Numbered from the stretch's first letter, positions 9,541 through 21,625 are shown. The stretch: DNA of 64,000 bases from Pseudomonas cavernae (GCF_003595175.1 NZ_CP032419.1:1302001-1366000); one strand, 5' to 3'. A program made the numbers and translations. The notes: generated by a model not told the origin, from the letters alone.

Positions 9541-11121
9541 ATGGTTCATCACGACATCCACGCCCACCGCATCCTGATCCTCGACTTCGGTTCCCAGTAC
9601 ACCCAGCTGATCGCCCGCCGTGTGCGCGAGATTGGCGTGTATTGCGAGCTGCACCCGTACGACATGAGCGACGAAGAGATCCGCGCCTTCGCCCCGCGCG
9701 GGATCATCCTCGCCGGTGGTCCGGAATCGGTGCACGAGGCCAATAGCCCGCGCGCGCCGAAGGCGGTGTTCGATCTCGGCGTGCCGCTGCTGGGCATCTG
9801 CTACGGGATGCAGACCATGGCCGAGCAATTGGGCGGCAAGGTCGAAGGCTCCAATTTGCGTGAGTTCGGCTATGCCCGCGTCGATGTGGTCGGCAAGTCG
9901 CGCCTGCTCGACGGCATCGAAGACCACGTCGACGCCGACGGCCTGTTCGGCCTCGACGTGTGGATGAGCCACGGCGACAAGGTCACCACCTTGCCGCACG
10001 GCTTCCACATCCTCGCCAGCACCCCGAGCTGCCCGATCGCCGCAATGGCCGACGACGGGCGCGGCTACTACGGCGTGCAGTTCCACCCGGAAGTGACCCA
10101 CACCAAGCAGGGCGGGCGCATCCTTTCGCGCTTCGTGCTGGATATCTGCGGCTGCCAGGCGCTGTGGACTCCGTCCAACATCGTCGAAGACGCCATTGCC
10201 CAGGTGCGCGCTCAGGTTGGTTCGGCCAACGTCCTGCTCGGCCTGTCCGGCGGCGTCGACTCCTCGGTGGTCGCGGCGCTGCTGCACAAGGCGATCGGCG
10301 ACCAGCTGACCTGCGTGTTCGTCGACAACGGCCTGCTGCGCCTGCACGAAGGCGAGCAGGTGATGGCCATGTTCGCCGAGAACATGGGCGTCAAGGTGAT
10401 CCGCGCCAATGCCGAAGAACAGTTCCTCGGCAACCTCGCCGGCGTCAGTGATCCGGAGCAGAAGCGCAAGATCATCGGTCGCACCTTTATCGATGTGTTC
10501 GATGCCGAGGCGTCCAAGCTGGAGAACATCAAGTTTCTCGCCCAGGGTACCATCTACCCCGACGTGATCGAGTCGGCCGGCGCCAAGAGCGGCAAGGCCC
10601 ATGTGATCAAGTCGCACCACAACGTCGGCGGCCTGCCGGAGGATATGAACCTCAAGCTGGTCGAGCCGTTGCGCGAGCTGTTCAAGGACGAGGTGCGCAA
10701 GCTCGGCCTGGAATTGGGCTTGCCCTACGACATGGTCTACCGCCACCCGTTCCCGGGCCCGGGCCTGGGCGTGCGCATCCTCGGCGAGGTGAAGAAGGAA
10801 TACGCCGACCTGCTGCGTCGCGCCGACCACATCTTCATCGAAGAGCTGCACAAGGCCGACTGGTACCACAAGACCAGCCAGGCCTTCGTGGTGTTCCAGC
10901 CGGTGAAGTCGGTCGGCGTGGTCGGTGACGGCCGTCGCTACGCTTGGGTCGTGGCCCTGCGCGCGGTGGAAACCGTGGATTTCATGACTGCCCGCTGGGC
11001 GCATCTGCCCTACGAGCTGCTGGAAACCGTCAGTGGTCGGATCATCAACGAGATCGACGGCATCTCCCGCGTCACCTACGACGTGTCGAGCAAGCCGCCG
11101 GCCACCATCGAGTGGGAATGA
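9541..11121 (+). CDS. guaA: GMP synthase (glutamine-hydrolysing)
   Basis: This enzyme converts XMP to GMP using ATP and glutamine. The 526-aa protein has a class I glutamine amidotransferase domain with the nucleophile Cys87 in GICYGMQTM and a His/Glu pair in [10 protein letters not shown]. Next comes the PP-loop ATP pyrophosphatase motif LSGGVDSSV. The C-terminal dimerisation domain ends [17 protein letters not shown]. The start [17 protein letters not shown] matches the usual N-terminus within a residue or two. It follows guaB as the classical guaBA pair. Confidence 0.99.
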   Translation: MVHHDIHAHRILILDFGSQYTQLIARRVREIGVYCELHPYDMSDEEIRAFAPRGIILAGGPESVHEANSPRAPKAVFDLGVPLLGICYGMQTMAEQLGGKVEGSNLREFGYARVDVVGKSRLLDGIEDHVDADGLFGLDVWMSHGDKVTTLPHGFHILASTPSCPIAAMADDGRGYYGVQFHPEVTHTKQGGRILSRFVLDICGCQALWTPSNIVEDAIAQVRAQVGSANVLLGLSGGVDSSVVAALLHKAIGDQLTCVFVDNGLLRLHEGEQVMAMFAENMGVKVIRANAEEQFLGNLAGVSDPEQKRKIIGRTFIDVFDAEASKLENIKFLAQGTIYPDVIESAGAKSGKAHVIKSHHNVGGLPEDMNLKLVEPLRELFKDEVRKLGLELGLPYDMVYRHPFPGPGLGVRILGEVKKEYADLLRRADHIFIEELHKADWYHKTSQAFVVFQPVKSVGVVGDGRRYAWVVALRAVETVDFMTARWAHLPYELLETVSGRIINEIDGISRVTYDVSSKPPATIEWE

Positions 11122-11127
11122 TCTGAA

Positions 11128-11157
11128 CGACAAGGGCAGCCATGGCTGCCCTTGTCG
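11128..11157. terminator. Perfect 30-bp palindrome after guaA
   Basis: CGACAAGGGCAGCCA followed by its exact complement, with no loop and no T-run. Its last base is the first base of repeat family A copy 2. It is a likely 3' hairpin for the guaBA transcript. Confidence 0.7.
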
Positions 11158-11228
11158 TAGGGTGGATGTCGCTTTTCACATCCCCCGGTTTTTTGTGGTG
11201 GAAAACGCTTCGCGGTTTTCCACCCTAC
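11157..11228 (+). repeat. Repeat family A, copy 2
   Basis: It starts GTAGGGTGGATGTCGC and ends GGTTTTCCACCCTAC. Two hairpins meet in the middle. It has the same orientation as copy 3 at 12693-12763, and the pair brackets the multicopper oxidase gene. Confidence 0.85.
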
Positions 11229-11325
11229 GTCGTTCCCGCCCTCGGTGCGGCGATCTGTCGGCTCGCCTGTATCGGCTTTAAGTGAGAAGATCTCTCATCC
11301 TTGCGGCTCATCCTCGGAAGTACAT

Positions 11326-12696
11326 ATGGCGTTCACCCGCAGACAGATTCTTGCCGGCCTGGCCGGCCTCGGCGTGGTCGGTCTCGGTGCCGGAGGCGCC
11401 CGTTACTGGCTGGGGCGGCCGCTGCACGCCACGACTCACGACTACGAGCTGATCGCCGCGCCGCTCGATCTCGAACTGGTGCCCGGGCACGCCACCCCGG
11501 CCTGGAGCTACGGCGGCCAGGCGCCGGGCGTCGAATTGCGTTCGCGCCAGGGCGACTGGCTGCGCGTGCGCTTCATCAACAAGCTGGACGAGCCGACCAC
11601 CATCCACTGGCATGGCATCCGTCTGCCGCTGGAGATGGACGGCGTGCCCTATGTCTCGCAGTTGCCGGTGCTGCCGGGCGAGTACTTCGACTATCAGTTC
11701 AGGACCGAGGATGCCGGCAGCTTCTGGTACCACCCGCACCTCTCCAGCGCCCACCAGCTCGGCCGCGGGCTGGTCGGTCCGCTGGTGGTCGAGGAGCGTG
11801 AGCCGAGCGGCTTCCGCCATGAGCGCTCGCTGTGCCTGAAGACCTGGCATGTCGATGAGCTGGGCGCCTTCACCGCTTTCAGTGTGCCGCGCGAGGCGGC
11901 GCGCGAGGGCACGCGTGGGCGGCTGTCGACGATCAACGGCCAGCCGCTGCCGACCCTCGAGCTGCCGGCCGGGCAGGTGGTGCGTCTGCGCCTGTTCAAC
12001 CTCGACAGCACGGTGACCTACCGCCTCAACCTGCCGGGTGCCGAGGCGCGCATCTATGCCCTCGACGGCCACCCGGTGCAGCCGCGGCCGCTGGGTAAGG
12101 ACTACTGGCTGGGGCCGGGGATGCGTCTCGAGCTGGCGCTCAGGGTGCCCGAGGCCGGCCGCGAGCTGCCGCTGCGCAACGGTCCGCTGCGTCTGGCGAC
12201 GATCAGAAGCGTGGCCTCCAGCGAGGCGCCCGGCGGCTGGCCGGTGGCGCTGCCGGCCAATCCGGTGGCCGAGCCGGATCTGGCGAGCGCCGAAACCCTG
12301 AGTTTCCGCTTCGAGTGGGCGGCGACCCTGGTGGACAACGTCGCCCAGGGGGCTAGCTACCAGTACTGGCAGATCAACGGCCAGGCCTGGGACATCAACG
12401 ACAAGACCTGCGCCGAGCGGCCGATCGCCACCCTCAAGCGGGGCGGCCACTACATCTTCGAGCTGCGCAACATGGCCCAGTACCAGCATCCGATCCACCT
12501 GCACGGCATGGCCTTCAAGGTGCTCGATTCGGATCGCAAGGACATCATTCCGTACTTCACCGACACCTACCTGCTGGGCAAGAACGAGACCGCGCGGATT
12601 GCTCTGGTGGCGGATAACCCGGGGGTGTGGATGTTCCACTGCCACGTCATCGACCATATGGAAACCGGCCTGATGGCCGCGATTGCGGTGGTGTAG
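11326..12696 (+). CDS. Tat-exported multicopper oxidase
   Basis: A 456-aa three-cupredoxin oxidase. The N-terminus has a twin-arginine signal (TRRQILAGLAGLGVVG). All four copper motifs are present: HWHG, WYHPHLSSAHQ, HPIHLHG and HCHVIDHMETGLM, the last providing the type 1 ligands. Such proteins (CueO/SufI/laccase group) oxidise Cu(I), metals or phenols in the periplasm. There is no Met-rich insert of the CueO type, so the substrate is unknown. The ATG at 11326 is placed by the Tat signal. Direct copies of repeat A flank the gene, and the TAG stop lies inside the downstream copy. Confidence 0.9.
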   Translation: MAFTRRQILAGLAGLGVVGLGAGGARYWLGRPLHATTHDYELIAAPLDLELVPGHATPAWSYGGQAPGVELRSRQGDWLRVRFINKLDEPTTIHWHGIRLPLEMDGVPYVSQLPVLPGEYFDYQFRTEDAGSFWYHPHLSSAHQLGRGLVGPLVVEEREPSGFRHERSLCLKTWHVDELGAFTAFSVPREAAREGTRGRLSTINGQPLPTLELPAGQVVRLRLFNLDSTVTYRLNLPGAEARIYALDGHPVQPRPLGKDYWLGPGMRLELALRVPEAGRELPLRNGPLRLATIRSVASSEAPGGWPVALPANPVAEPDLASAETLSFRFEWAATLVDNVAQGASYQYWQINGQAWDINDKTCAERPIATLKRGGHYIFELRNMAQYQHPIHLHGMAFKVLDSDRKDIIPYFTDTYLLGKNETARIALVADNPGVWMFHCHVIDHMETGLMAAIAVV

Positions 12697-12763
12697 GGTG
12701 GATGGCGCTTTTCACATCCACCGGGTTTTCTGGTGGAAAACGCTTCGCGGTTTTCCACCCTAC
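12693..12763 (+). repeat. Repeat family A, copy 3
   Basis: It starts GTAGGGTGGATGGCGC and ends GGTTTTCCACCCTAC, almost identical to copy 2. Bases 12694-12696 are the stop codon of the multicopper oxidase gene. Confidence 0.85.
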
Positions 12764-12774
12764 GGATGGTGGCA

Positions 12775-13254
12775 ATGAGCAGAGTACAGATCATCGACCG
12801 TAGCCAGGACGAGCGTTTCATGCGCGAGGCGCTGGCCATGGCCACGCAAGGGGCGGAACTGGGCGAGGTGCCGGTGGGTGCGGTGCTGGTGTATGAGGGC
12901 GAGATAGTCGGGCGCGGCTTCAACTGCCCAATCTCCAGTCGCGATCCCAGCGCCCATGCGGAAATGGTCGCCATTCGCGGCGCCGCCGAGGCCCTCGACA
13001 ACTACCGCCTGCCCGGCAGCACGCTGTACGTGACCCTGGAGCCCTGCAGCATGTGCGCCGGGCTGATCGTCCATGCGCGTATCCAGCGCGTGGTCTACGG
13101 CGCCAGCGAGCCGAAGGCCGGGGTGGTGGAGAGTCGCGGGGAGTTCTTCGCCCAGGAGTTTCTCAACCACCGGGTACTGGTCGAGGGCGGCTTGCTCGCG
13201 GCGGAGTGCGGGGCGACGCTCAGTGCCTTCTTCAAGGCCCGTCGCGGCGCTTGA
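12775..13254 (+). CDS. tadA: tRNA-specific adenosine deaminase
   Basis: TadA converts the wobble adenosine of tRNA-Arg(ACG) to inosine. The 159-aa protein has the cytidine-deaminase zinc site: His61-Ala-Glu in DPSAHAEM and EPCSMCAGLIVHARI. The start at 12775 (MSRVQIIDRSQDERFM) has GGATGGTGG upstream; an ATG nine bases earlier is possible. The gap to the previous gene is filled by repeat A. It converges with mltF, with five bases between the stop codons. Confidence 0.96.
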   Translation: MSRVQIIDRSQDERFMREALAMATQGAELGEVPVGAVLVYEGEIVGRGFNCPISSRDPSAHAEMVAIRGAAEALDNYRLPGSTLYVTLEPCSMCAGLIVHARIQRVVYGASEPKAGVVESRGEFFAQEFLNHRVLVEGGLLAAECGATLSAFFKARRGA

Positions 13255-13259
13255 GCCGC

Positions 13260-14810
<1,551 letters not shown>

Positions 14811-14886
14811 TCACGGGTGTCTTGGCATGCGCTTTAAGCTAGAATGCACCGCCTCAAAGCTCCCCTTCTCCGAGGCTGTCCCGAAG

Positions 14887-17800
14887 ATGTTGATCCTGCG
14901 CGGCGCTCCCGCCCTTTCTGCCTTCCGCCACGGCAAATTACTCGCGCAACTGACCCAGAAGGTCACCACCGTCAGCGGTGTGTACGCCGAGTTTGCCCAC
15001 TTCGCCGAGGTCACCGGTGTCCTCACCGAGGAAGAGCATAGCGTCCTGGTACGTTTGCTCCAGTATGGTCCAAGTGTGCCGGTGCAAGAGCCAAGCGGTC
15101 GGCTGTTCCTGGTGGTGCCGCGTACCGGCACCATCTCGCCGTGGTCGAGCAAGGCCACCGACATCGCCACCAACTGCGGTTTGGCCAAGATCGAGCGTCT
15201 CGAGCGCGGCATTGCCTTTTACGTTAGCGGAGAATTCGACGACGCCGAGGCCGAGTTGATCGCCGCCGGCCTGCATGACCGCATGACCCAACAAGTGCTG
15301 GCGGCCATGGAGCAGGCCGCAGCCTTGTTCAGCCATGCGCAGCCCGCGCCGCTGACCGCCGTGGACGTGCTCGGCGGCGGCCGTGCGGCGCTGGTGCAGG
15401 CCAACATCGAGTTGGGCCTGGCGCTGGCCGAAGACGAGATCGACTACCTGGTGGCGAGCTTCACCGAACTGGGGCGCAACCCGCACGACATCGAACTGAT
15501 GATGTTCGCCCAGGCCAACTCCGAGCATTGCCGGCACAAGATCTTCAACGCCAGCTGGGACATCGATGGCGAAAGCCAGGAAAAATCCCTGTTCGGCATG
15601 ATCAAGAACACCCACGAGCTGCACCGCGAGGGCGTGCTGTCGGCCTACAAGGACAACGCCGCGGTGATCGTCGGCAACGTCGCCGGGCGTTTCTACCCGA
15701 ATCCTGAGACCCGCGAGTACGTGGCCAGCCAGGAGCCGGTGCACATCCTGATGAAGGTGGAAACCCACAACCACCCGACTGCCATCGCCCCGTTCCCCGG
15801 CGCCTCCACCGGCTCCGGCGGCGAGATCCGTGACGAAGGCGCCACGGGCCGCGGCGCCAAGCCGAAGGCCGGGCTGACCGGCTTCACCGTCTCCAACCTG
15901 CAGATCCCCGGCTTCCAGCAGCCTTGGGAAGTGCCCTACGGCAAACCCGAGCGCATCGTCACCGCGCTGGACATCATGATCGAAGGCCCGCTGGGCGGCG
16001 CGGCGTTCAACAACGAGTTCGGCCGGCCCAATCTGACCGGCTACTTCCGTACCTTCGAGCAGGCAGTGAGCTCGCCGCGCGGCGAAGAGGTGCGCGGCTA
16101 CCACAAGCCGATCATGCTCGCCGGCGGCATGGGTAACATCCGCGATGAGCATGTGCAGAAGGCCGAGATCAGCGTCGGCGCCAAGCTCATCGTGCTCGGC
16201 GGCCCGGCCATGCTGATCGGTCTGGGCGGCGGTGCGGCGTCCTCGATGGCCACCGGTACCAGTTCCGCCGACCTGGATTTCGCCTCGGTGCAGCGCGAGA
16301 ACCCGGAGATGGAGCGCCGTTGCCAGGAAGTCATCGACCGCTGCTGGCAGCTGGGCGAGCACAACCCGATCAAGTTCATCCATGACGTCGGCGCCGGCGG
16401 CCTGTCCAACGCCTTCCCGGAACTGGTCAATGATGGCGGTCGCGGCGGCCGTTTCGAGCTGCGCGCGGTGCCCAACGACGAGCCGGGCATGAGTCCGCTG
16501 GCCATCTGGTGCAACGAATCGCAGGAGCGCTACGTGCTGTCGGTGGATGCCGCCGATTTCGAGCGTTTCAAGGCCATCTGCGAACGTGAGCGCTGCCCCT
16601 TCGCGGTGGTCGGCGAGGCCACCGAAGAGCGCCATCTGACCGTCGCCGACAGCCACTTCGGCAACAAGGCGGTGGACATGCCGCTCAATGTCCTCCTCGG
16701 CAAGGCGCCGCGCATGCACCGTTCGGCGCTGCGCGAGGCCGAGCAGGGCGACGACTTCGCCGCAGCCAGCGTCGACATCGCCGAAGCGGTGAGTCGCGTG
16801 CTGCGCCATCCGGCGGTGGCCAGCAAGAACTTCCTGATCACCATCGGCGACCGCACCATCACCGGCCTGGTCGCCCGCGACCAGATGGTCGGTCCCTGGC
16901 AGGTGCCGGTGGCCGACTGCGCCGTCACCGCCACCAGCTTCGACGTCTACAGCGGCGAAGCCATGGCCATGGGCGAGCGCACCCCGCTGGCGCTGCTCGA
17001 TGCGCCGGCCTCGGGGCGCATGGCGATCGGCGAGACCATCACCAACCTGGCCGCCGCGCATATCGGCAAGCTGTCCGACATCAAGCTGTCGGCCAACTGG
17101 ATGGCCGCCGCCGGCCACCCCGGTGAAGACGCGCGCCTGTATGACACGGTGAAAGCGGTCGGCATGGACCTGTGCCCGGCGCTGGGCATCACCATCCCGG
17201 TCGGCAAGGACTCGATGTCGATGAAGACCCGCTGGCAGGAGCAGGGCGCCGAGAAGAGCGTCACCTCGCCGCTGTCGCTGATCGTCAGCGGCTTTGCCCC
17301 GGTGGTCGACATTCGCAAGACTCTGACCCCGCAACTGCGCATGGATCGCGGCGAGACCGACCTGATCCTCATCGACCTCGGCCGTGGCCAGAACCGCATG
17401 GGCGGCTCGATCCTCGCCCAGGTCTACGGCAAGATCGGCAAGCAGGGCCCGGACGTCGACGACGCCGAAGACCTCAAGGCCTTCTTCGCCGTGATCCAGG
17501 GCCTCAGCGCCGACGGCCACCTGCTGGCCTACCACGACCGTTCCGACGGCGGCCTGCTGGCCACCGCACTGGAAATGGCGTTCGCCGGCCACTGTGGCCT
17601 CGACCTGCAACTCGATGCCCTCGCCGACGGTCGCGCGGATGTCGCCGCGGTGCTGTTCAACGAAGAACTCGGTGCGCTGATCCAGGTGCATCAGGACGTC
17701 ACCCCGGAAGTCCTGGCACAGTTCAGTGCCGCCGGTCTGGGCGACTGCGTGGCGGTGATCGGTCAGCCGGTCAACAACGCCGAAGTGCTGATCAGCTTCG

Positions 17801-18783
17801 AAAGCCAGCCGGTGTTCAGTGGCGAGCGGCGCCTGCTGCAGCGCCAATGGAGCGAAACCAGCTACCAGATCCAGCGTCTGCGCGACAACGTCGAGTGCGC
17901 CGAGCAGGAGTTCGACCTGCTGCTGGACGAGGACAACCCCGGTCTTAACGTCAAGCTCGGCTTCGACGTCAACCAGGATATCGCTGCGCCTTACATCAAG
18001 AAGGGTGTGCGGCCACAGGTGGCGGTGCTGCGCGAGCAGGGCGTCAACGGCCAGGTGGAAATGGCCGCCGCCTTCGACCGCGCCGGCTTTGCCGCCATCG
18101 ACGTGCACATGAGCGACATCCTCGCCGGGCGCGTCAGCCTGGAGGAGTTCAAGGGCCTGGTGGCCTGTGGCGGCTTCTCCTATGGCGACGTGCTCGGCGC
18201 CGGCGAAGGCTGGGCCAAGTCGATTCTGTTCAACAGCCGCGCACGGGATGCCTTTAGCGCCTTCTTCGCACGCAAGGACAGCTTCACCCTCGGTGTGTGC
18301 AACGGTTGCCAGATGCTCTCCAACCTGCATGAGCTGGTGCCCGGCAGTGAATTCTGGCCGCACTTCGTGCGCAACCGCTCGGAGCAGTTCGAGGCGCGTG
18401 TGGCGATGGTCCAGGTGCAGGAATCGGCGTCGATCTTCCTTCGCGGCATGGCCGGTTCGCGCCTGCCGATCGCCATCGCCCACGGAGAAGGGCATGCTGA
18501 GTTTGAGAGTGAAGAGGCGTTGCTCGAGTCCGATCTGTCCGGCTGCGTGGCGATGCGCTTCGTCGACAACCACGGCAAGGTCACCGAAACCTATCCGGCC
18601 AACCCCAACGGTTCGCCGCGCGGGATCACCGGCCTGACCAGTCGCGACGGCCGGGTGACCATCATGATGCCGCACCCGGAACGGGTATTCCGTGCCGTGC
18701 AGAACTCCTGGCGCCCGGACGAGTGGCAGGAAGACGGCGGCTGGATGCGCATGTTCCGCAACGCCCGCGTGTGGGTCGACTAA
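14887..18783 (+). CDS. purL: Phosphoribosylformylglycinamidine synthase
   Basis: This is the large single-chain FGAM synthetase of gammaproteobacteria, 1298 aa, which aminates FGAR with glutamine and ATP in purine synthesis. An N-terminal PurS-like domain is followed by a linker. Two AIRS-like ATP-binding halves contain [20 protein letters not shown] and the [14 protein letters not shown] motif. The C-terminal glutaminase domain carries Cys in GVCNGCQML and His/Glu in HGEGHAEF. The start [14 protein letters not shown] is standard. It is a stand-alone gene divergent from mltF. Confidence 0.99.
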   Translation: MLILRGAPALSAFRHGKLLAQLTQKVTTVSGVYAEFAHFAEVTGVLTEEEHSVLVRLLQYGPSVPVQEPSGRLFLVVPRTGTISPWSSKATDIATNCGLAKIERLERGIAFYVSGEFDDAEAELIAAGLHDRMTQQVLAAMEQAAALFSHAQPAPLTAVDVLGGGRAALVQANIELGLALAEDEIDYLVASFTELGRNPHDIELMMFAQANSEHCRHKIFNASWDIDGESQEKSLFGMIKNTHELHREGVLSAYKDNAAVIVGNVAGRFYPNPETREYVASQEPVHILMKVETHNHPTAIAPFPGASTGSGGEIRDEGATGRGAKPKAGLTGFTVSNLQIPGFQQPWEVPYGKPERIVTALDIMIEGPLGGAAFNNEFGRPNLTGYFRTFEQAVSSPRGEEVRGYHKPIMLAGGMGNIRDEHVQKAEISVGAKLIVLGGPAMLIGLGGGAASSMATGTSSADLDFASVQRENPEMERRCQEVIDRCWQLGEHNPIKFIHDVGAGGLSNAFPELVNDGGRGGRFELRAVPNDEPGMSPLAIWCNESQERYVLSVDAADFERFKAICERERCPFAVVGEATEERHLTVADSHFGNKAVDMPLNVLLGKAPRMHRSALREAEQGDDFAAASVDIAEAVSRVLRHPAVASKNFLITIGDRTITGLVARDQMVGPWQVPVADCAVTATSFDVYSGEAMAMGERTPLALLDAPASGRMAIGETITNLAAAHIGKLSDIKLSANWMAAAGHPGEDARLYDTVKAVGMDLCPALGITIPVGKDSMSMKTRWQEQGAEKSVTSPLSLIVSGFAPVVDIRKTLTPQLRMDRGETDLILIDLGRGQNRMGGSILAQVYGKIGKQGPDVDDAEDLKAFFAVIQGLSADGHLLAYHDRSDGGLLATALEMAFAGHCGLDLQLDALADGRADVAAVLFNEELGALIQVHQDVTPEVLAQFSAAGLGDCVAVIGQPVNNAEVLISFESQPVFSGERRLLQRQWSETSYQIQRLRDNVECAEQEFDLLLDEDNPGLNVKLGFDVNQDIAAPYIKKGVRPQVAVLREQGVNGQVEMAAAFDRAGFAAIDVHMSDILAGRVSLEEFKGLVACGGFSYGDVLGAGEGWAKSILFNSRARDAFSAFFARKDSFTLGVCNGCQMLSNLHELVPGSEFWPHFVRNRSEQFEARVAMVQVQESASIFLRGMAGSRLPIAIAHGEGHAEFESEEALLESDLSGCVAMRFVDNHGKVTETYPANPNGSPRGITGLTSRDGRVTIMMPHPERVFRAVQNSWRPDEWQEDGGWMRMFRNARVWVD

Positions 18784-18809
18784 GAGCCGGCCAGAGGCCG
18801 TTCTGCTGA

Positions 18810-18857
18810 CCCTCTCCCGCTTGCGGGAGAGGGTGCCCGAAGGGCGGGAGAGGGTGC
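18810..18857 (+). repeat. Repeat family F hairpin after purL
   Basis: CCTCTCCCGC and GCGGGAGAGG form a hairpin, followed by a second GCGGGAGAGGGTGCG. Related CTCTCCC...GGGAGAG hairpins occur at 48481-48504 and 51344-51366. It could act as a purL terminator, although no T-run is present. Confidence 0.6.
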
Positions 18858-18934
18858 GCCGATCCAGGCGGTCCTTTCTCCACGAAAGAGAACTGCTCGG
18901 TTCCATACCGCGACTCCTTACTGGGACTGTTGCC

Positions 18935-19210
18935 GTGGCAGATGCCGATCAGGCGCTCCCCATGCTTCCCGAGGTGCGCCAAGTCCAGCCTGGCGACACC
19001 GTGCATCTGTGTGTCTGCGGTCGCTCGCCACAGGCGCCGGACTGTCCCGATACCTGTCCACAAGGCACAAGCCTGACAATCGTCCGCGAGCAGCGTTTGC
19101 TGCTGTGTCGCTGCGGGCGCTCGCGCGACTTGCCATATTGCGACGGCAGTCACAACCCGCCCGCGCCGGGTTGGCGGGGCAAGTGGCAGCGTTTCTGGCT
19201 AGGCCATTAA
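18935..19210 (+). CDS. CDGSH-type iron-sulfur protein
   Basis: A small protein of 91 aa from a GTG at 18935, or 82 aa from the ATG at 18962; no strong ribosome binding site decides between them. It has two Cys-rich units. The second, CRCGRSRDLPYCDGSH, is a complete CDGSH [2Fe-2S] ligand set (C-x-C...C...H). The first, CVCGRSPQAPDCPDTC, is a variant in which the final His is replaced. Bacterial CDGSH proteins are thought to act in redox or Fe-S homeostasis. It lies alone downstream of purL. Confidence 0.8.
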   Translation: MADADQALPMLPEVRQVQPGDTVHLCVCGRSPQAPDCPDTCPQGTSLTIVREQRLLLCRCGRSRDLPYCDGSHNPPAPGWRGKWQRFWLGH

Positions 19211-19383
19211 CTGCCGGTTGGTTATGCCAAACTGCTCTATGTGGTCGGCAAACAGCTGGGAGTTTTTTCAGTCCAATGCCCGAGTTGTGAACCACTTACA
19301 GTAGATCCAAGGCAATGTGCCATTACGCTGTTCGTGGCATTCTAAACGCCTGCGATGGGCTGTCTTTTGTTGCGGAGATCTTG

Positions 19384-19701
19384 ATGTACAAGCTGTGTTT
19401 TTATGTCCCGGAATCCCATCTGGACGTGGTTAAGAACGCTATTTTTGCCGTGGGTGCCGGCCGCATCGGCAACTATGACAGCTGCTGCTGGCAGGTGCTG
19501 GGGCAGGGACAATTTCGCCCCTTGTCGGGCAGTCAGCCGTTTCTCGGGCAGGCCGGGCGGGTCGAGCAGGTGGCGGAGTGGAAGGTCGAACTGGTGGTCG
19601 CCGATGAGCTGATCCACGACTCGGTCAAGGCGCTACGCAAGGCGCATCCTTATGAAGCGCCGGCCTTCGAGGTTTGGCGCTTGTCGGATCTGCAGTTCTG
19701 A
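19384..19701 (+). CDS. NIF3/CutA-like small protein (YqfO family)
   Basis: A 105-aa protein beginning MYKLCFYVPESHLDVVKNAIF, with GAGRIGNYDSCCWQVLGQGQF in the middle and KAHPYEAPAFEVW near the end. This is the small ferredoxin-like domain found alone in proteobacteria or inserted in Nif3/YqfO proteins, and related to CutA. HPYE suggests metal binding. The molecular role is unknown. A strong bidirectional terminator follows. Confidence 0.85.
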   Translation: MYKLCFYVPESHLDVVKNAIFAVGAGRIGNYDSCCWQVLGQGQFRPLSGSQPFLGQAGRVEQVAEWKVELVVADELIHDSVKALRKAHPYEAPAFEVWRLSDLQF

Positions 19702-19711
19702 ACGGCTTGCA

Positions 19712-19741
19712 GAAAAAAGGCGCCAAGCGGCGCCTTTTTTG
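19712..19741. terminator. Bidirectional terminator
   Basis: A-run, stem GGCGCC..AA..GGCGCC, T-run. It serves the YqfO-like gene (+) and the L,D-transpeptidase gene (-). Confidence 0.9.
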
Positions 19742-19754
19742 TCGCTCGCCCCGG

Positions 19755-20258
19755 TCAGGGGCGAATCTCGATCAGCGTGCCGTCTTTGACCAGGGTCCAG
19801 ATCTCCTGCATGTCGGCGTTCTTCATGGCGATGCAGCCTTCGGTCCAGTCCAGGCTGCTGAAGTACCACTCCGGGTATTCCTCGTCGATCGGGGTGCCGT
19901 GGATCATGATCATGCCACCGGCCGGCACCCCTTCCTTGCGGGCGTTTTGCTGGTCGCGAATGTTGGGGTAGGAGATATGCATGGCCAGGTTGTAGTTGTC
20001 GCTGGTTTTGCGCCAGTCGATCCAGTAGAAGCCTTCCGGGGTGCGCTGGTCGCCTTCGCGTTGCTTGGCGCCTTGCGGCTTTTTACCCAGGGAAACCTTG
20101 TAGGACTTGAGCACGCTGCCTTTGCCCATCAGGTGCAACTTGCGCTCGGATTTGATCACCAGCACTTTGTCCACGGTCTGACCGGCCAGCGTCGGTGCGG
20201 CGTTGGCGTGAGAGAGTGCGGCAAAAGACAAACATAGAGCGGCTAGCAACCAGCGCAT
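19755..20258 (-). CDS. L,D-transpeptidase (YkuD domain), exported
   Basis: A 167-aa protein with a signal peptide (MRWLLAALCLSFAALSHANA). The single YkuD domain has IMIHGTP and the catalytic motif SLDWTEGCIAMKN with Cys142. Such enzymes form 3-3 crosslinks or attach proteins to peptidoglycan in the periplasm. Its small size and lack of a LysM domain place it with the short stand-alone type (DUF-free YafK/ErfK-like). It lies 39 bases downstream of a Nudix gene on the same strand, so they may be co-transcribed. Confidence 0.9.
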   Translation of the reverse strand: MRWLLAALCLSFAALSHANAAPTLAGQTVDKVLVIKSERKLHLMGKGSVLKSYKVSLGKKPQGAKQREGDQRTPEGFYWIDWRKTSDNYNLAMHISYPNIRDQQNARKEGVPAGGMIMIHGTPIDEEYPEWYFSSLDWTEGCIAMKNADMQEIWTLVKDGTLIEIRP

Positions 20259-20297
20259 CGGAACAATTTCCCCGGGTCGACAGGACCGCCTTGGCGG

Positions 20298-20852
20298 TCA
20301 GGTTTTTTTATAGTGCGCACGCAAGGCCTCGAGTGGCTCATTGCGCACGGGGTAGGTCTGCGCTACCCGGTCGGCAAAGTAGCATTCTAAGGTACGCCCG
20401 ACAGTCGGAAAAGCCAGCTCGGACCAAGGGATGTCGTCCTCACGGAACAATTGTACTTCCAGGCTCTCGTCGCCGGCGGCGAAGTCCAGATCCACCAGCT
20501 GGGCGCGGAAGAACACATACACCTGGCTGATGTGCGGTAGATCGAACAGGGTGTAGAGCTTCAGGTGCTGGACGCGGGCGTGGGCCTCTTCGAGGGTTTC
20601 GCGCATTGCGGCCTGCGCCATGGTTTCGCTGTTTTCCATGAAGCCGGCCGGCAGGGTCCAGTAGCCGCGCCGCGGCTCGATGGCGCGGCGGCAGAGCAGC
20701 ACCCGGTCTTCCCATACCGGCAAGCACCCCGCAACGATGCGCGGGTTCTGGTAGTGAATGGTCTGGCATTGGGAGCAGACATAGCGCAAGCGATTGTCGC
20801 CGGGCGGAATGTACTGGCTCACCGGGCTGCCGCACAGGCTGCAGAATTTCAT
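20298..20852 (-). CDS. Nudix hydrolase with N-terminal zinc ribbon
   Basis: A 184-aa protein. A zinc ribbon (CSLCGSPV and CSQCQTIHYQNP) precedes a Nudix domain whose box is intact: GFMENSETMAQAAMRETLEE. The architecture resembles NudC-type NADH pyrophosphatases but lacks their N-terminal domain, so the substrate is uncertain. The start at 20852 (MKFCSLCG) begins directly with the zinc ribbon; a longer start is possible but not conserved-looking. It is probably co-transcribed with the L,D-transpeptidase. Confidence 0.88.
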   Translation of the reverse strand: MKFCSLCGSPVSQYIPPGDNRLRYVCSQCQTIHYQNPRIVAGCLPVWEDRVLLCRRAIEPRRGYWTLPAGFMENSETMAQAAMRETLEEAHARVQHLKLYTLFDLPHISQVYVFFRAQLVDLDFAAGDESLEVQLFREDDIPWSELAFPTVGRTLECYFADRVAQTYPVRNEPLEALRAHYKKT

Positions 20853-21016
20853 GCCGATTCCTCGTGGTTCATGACGCATCTTGGCGCGATCCAGGCTGTG
20901 CCAGCAAGTCGCCAGCGTCTGCTGATTAGTGTGACGAATGATGCGAGCAACGGGCGCAGGGCTTGGGCGGGCCGTTGCTTTCGTGCCATGATGCCTAACA
21001 GAAGAAAAGACCGAGA

Positions 21017-21625
21017 ATGTTCATGCTGGATGAGCTGCTCCACCGTGTGCGCAGCTATACGCCGCGCGTTCTGGAGACCGAACAAGGCTTTCCCGAAGCG
21101 GCGGTGCTGGTGCCGATTACCCGTTCCGACCAACCCGAGCTGGTGCTGACCCTGCGCGCCAGCGGCTTGTCGACCCACGGCGGCGAGGTGGCGTTCCCTG
21201 GTGGGCGGCGCGACCCTGAGGATCGCGACCTGATCCACACTGCGTTGCGGGAAGCGGAGGAAGAAGTCGGCCTGCCGCCAGGGCTGGTCGAGGTGATCGG
21301 GCCGCTGAGCCCTCTGGTGTCGCGCTATGGCATCAGGGTCACGCCGATCGTCGGCATCGTCCCGGATTACGTCGAGTATCAGCCCAACGATGGCGAGATC
21401 GCCGCGGTGTTCACGGTGCCCTTGGAATTCTTCCGCAAAGATCCGCGTGAGGTCACCCATCGCATCGATTATCAGGGGCGCAACTGGTATGTGCCGAGCT
21501 ACCGCTACGGCGAGTTCAGGATCTGGGGGCTGACGGCGATCATGGTGGTCGAGTTAGTCAACTTGCTGTTTGACGCCGAGATCCCGCTGCACGAGCCGCC
21601 GGCGTCCTTCATCAAACTCAGCTGA
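21017..21625 (+). CDS. CoA pyrophosphatase-type Nudix hydrolase (NudL-like)
   Basis: A 202-aa protein with the UPF0035/CoA-type signature [14 protein letters not shown] and a Nudix box ([21 protein letters not shown]). The family hydrolyses CoA and its derivatives to 3',5'-ADP and phosphopantetheine. The start may be 21017 (MFMLDEL) or 21023 (MLDEL). It is the first gene of an apparent plus-strand run with the carbonic anhydrase-like gene 37 bases downstream. Confidence 0.88.
   Translation: MFMLDELLHRVRSYTPRVLETEQGFPEAAVLVPITRSDQPELVLTLRASGLSTHGGEVAFPGGRRDPEDRDLIHTALREAEEEVGLPPGLVEVIGPLSPLVSRYGIRVTPIVGIVPDYVEYQPNDGEIAAVFTVPLEFFRKDPREVTHRIDYQGRNWYVPSYRYGEFRIWGLTAIMVVELVNLLFDAEIPLHEPPASFIKLS

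Noticed and set aside
14938..18906. An open frame of over 1,300 codons on the minus strand, antisense to purL
   Set aside because: It mirrors purL codon structure in a GC-rich genome, gives a His/Gln/Val-rich sequence without domains, and overlaps a certain gene over its full length. The same applies to long antisense frames over leuA, guaB, guaA, ffh, hom, thrC, recJ and lysS.
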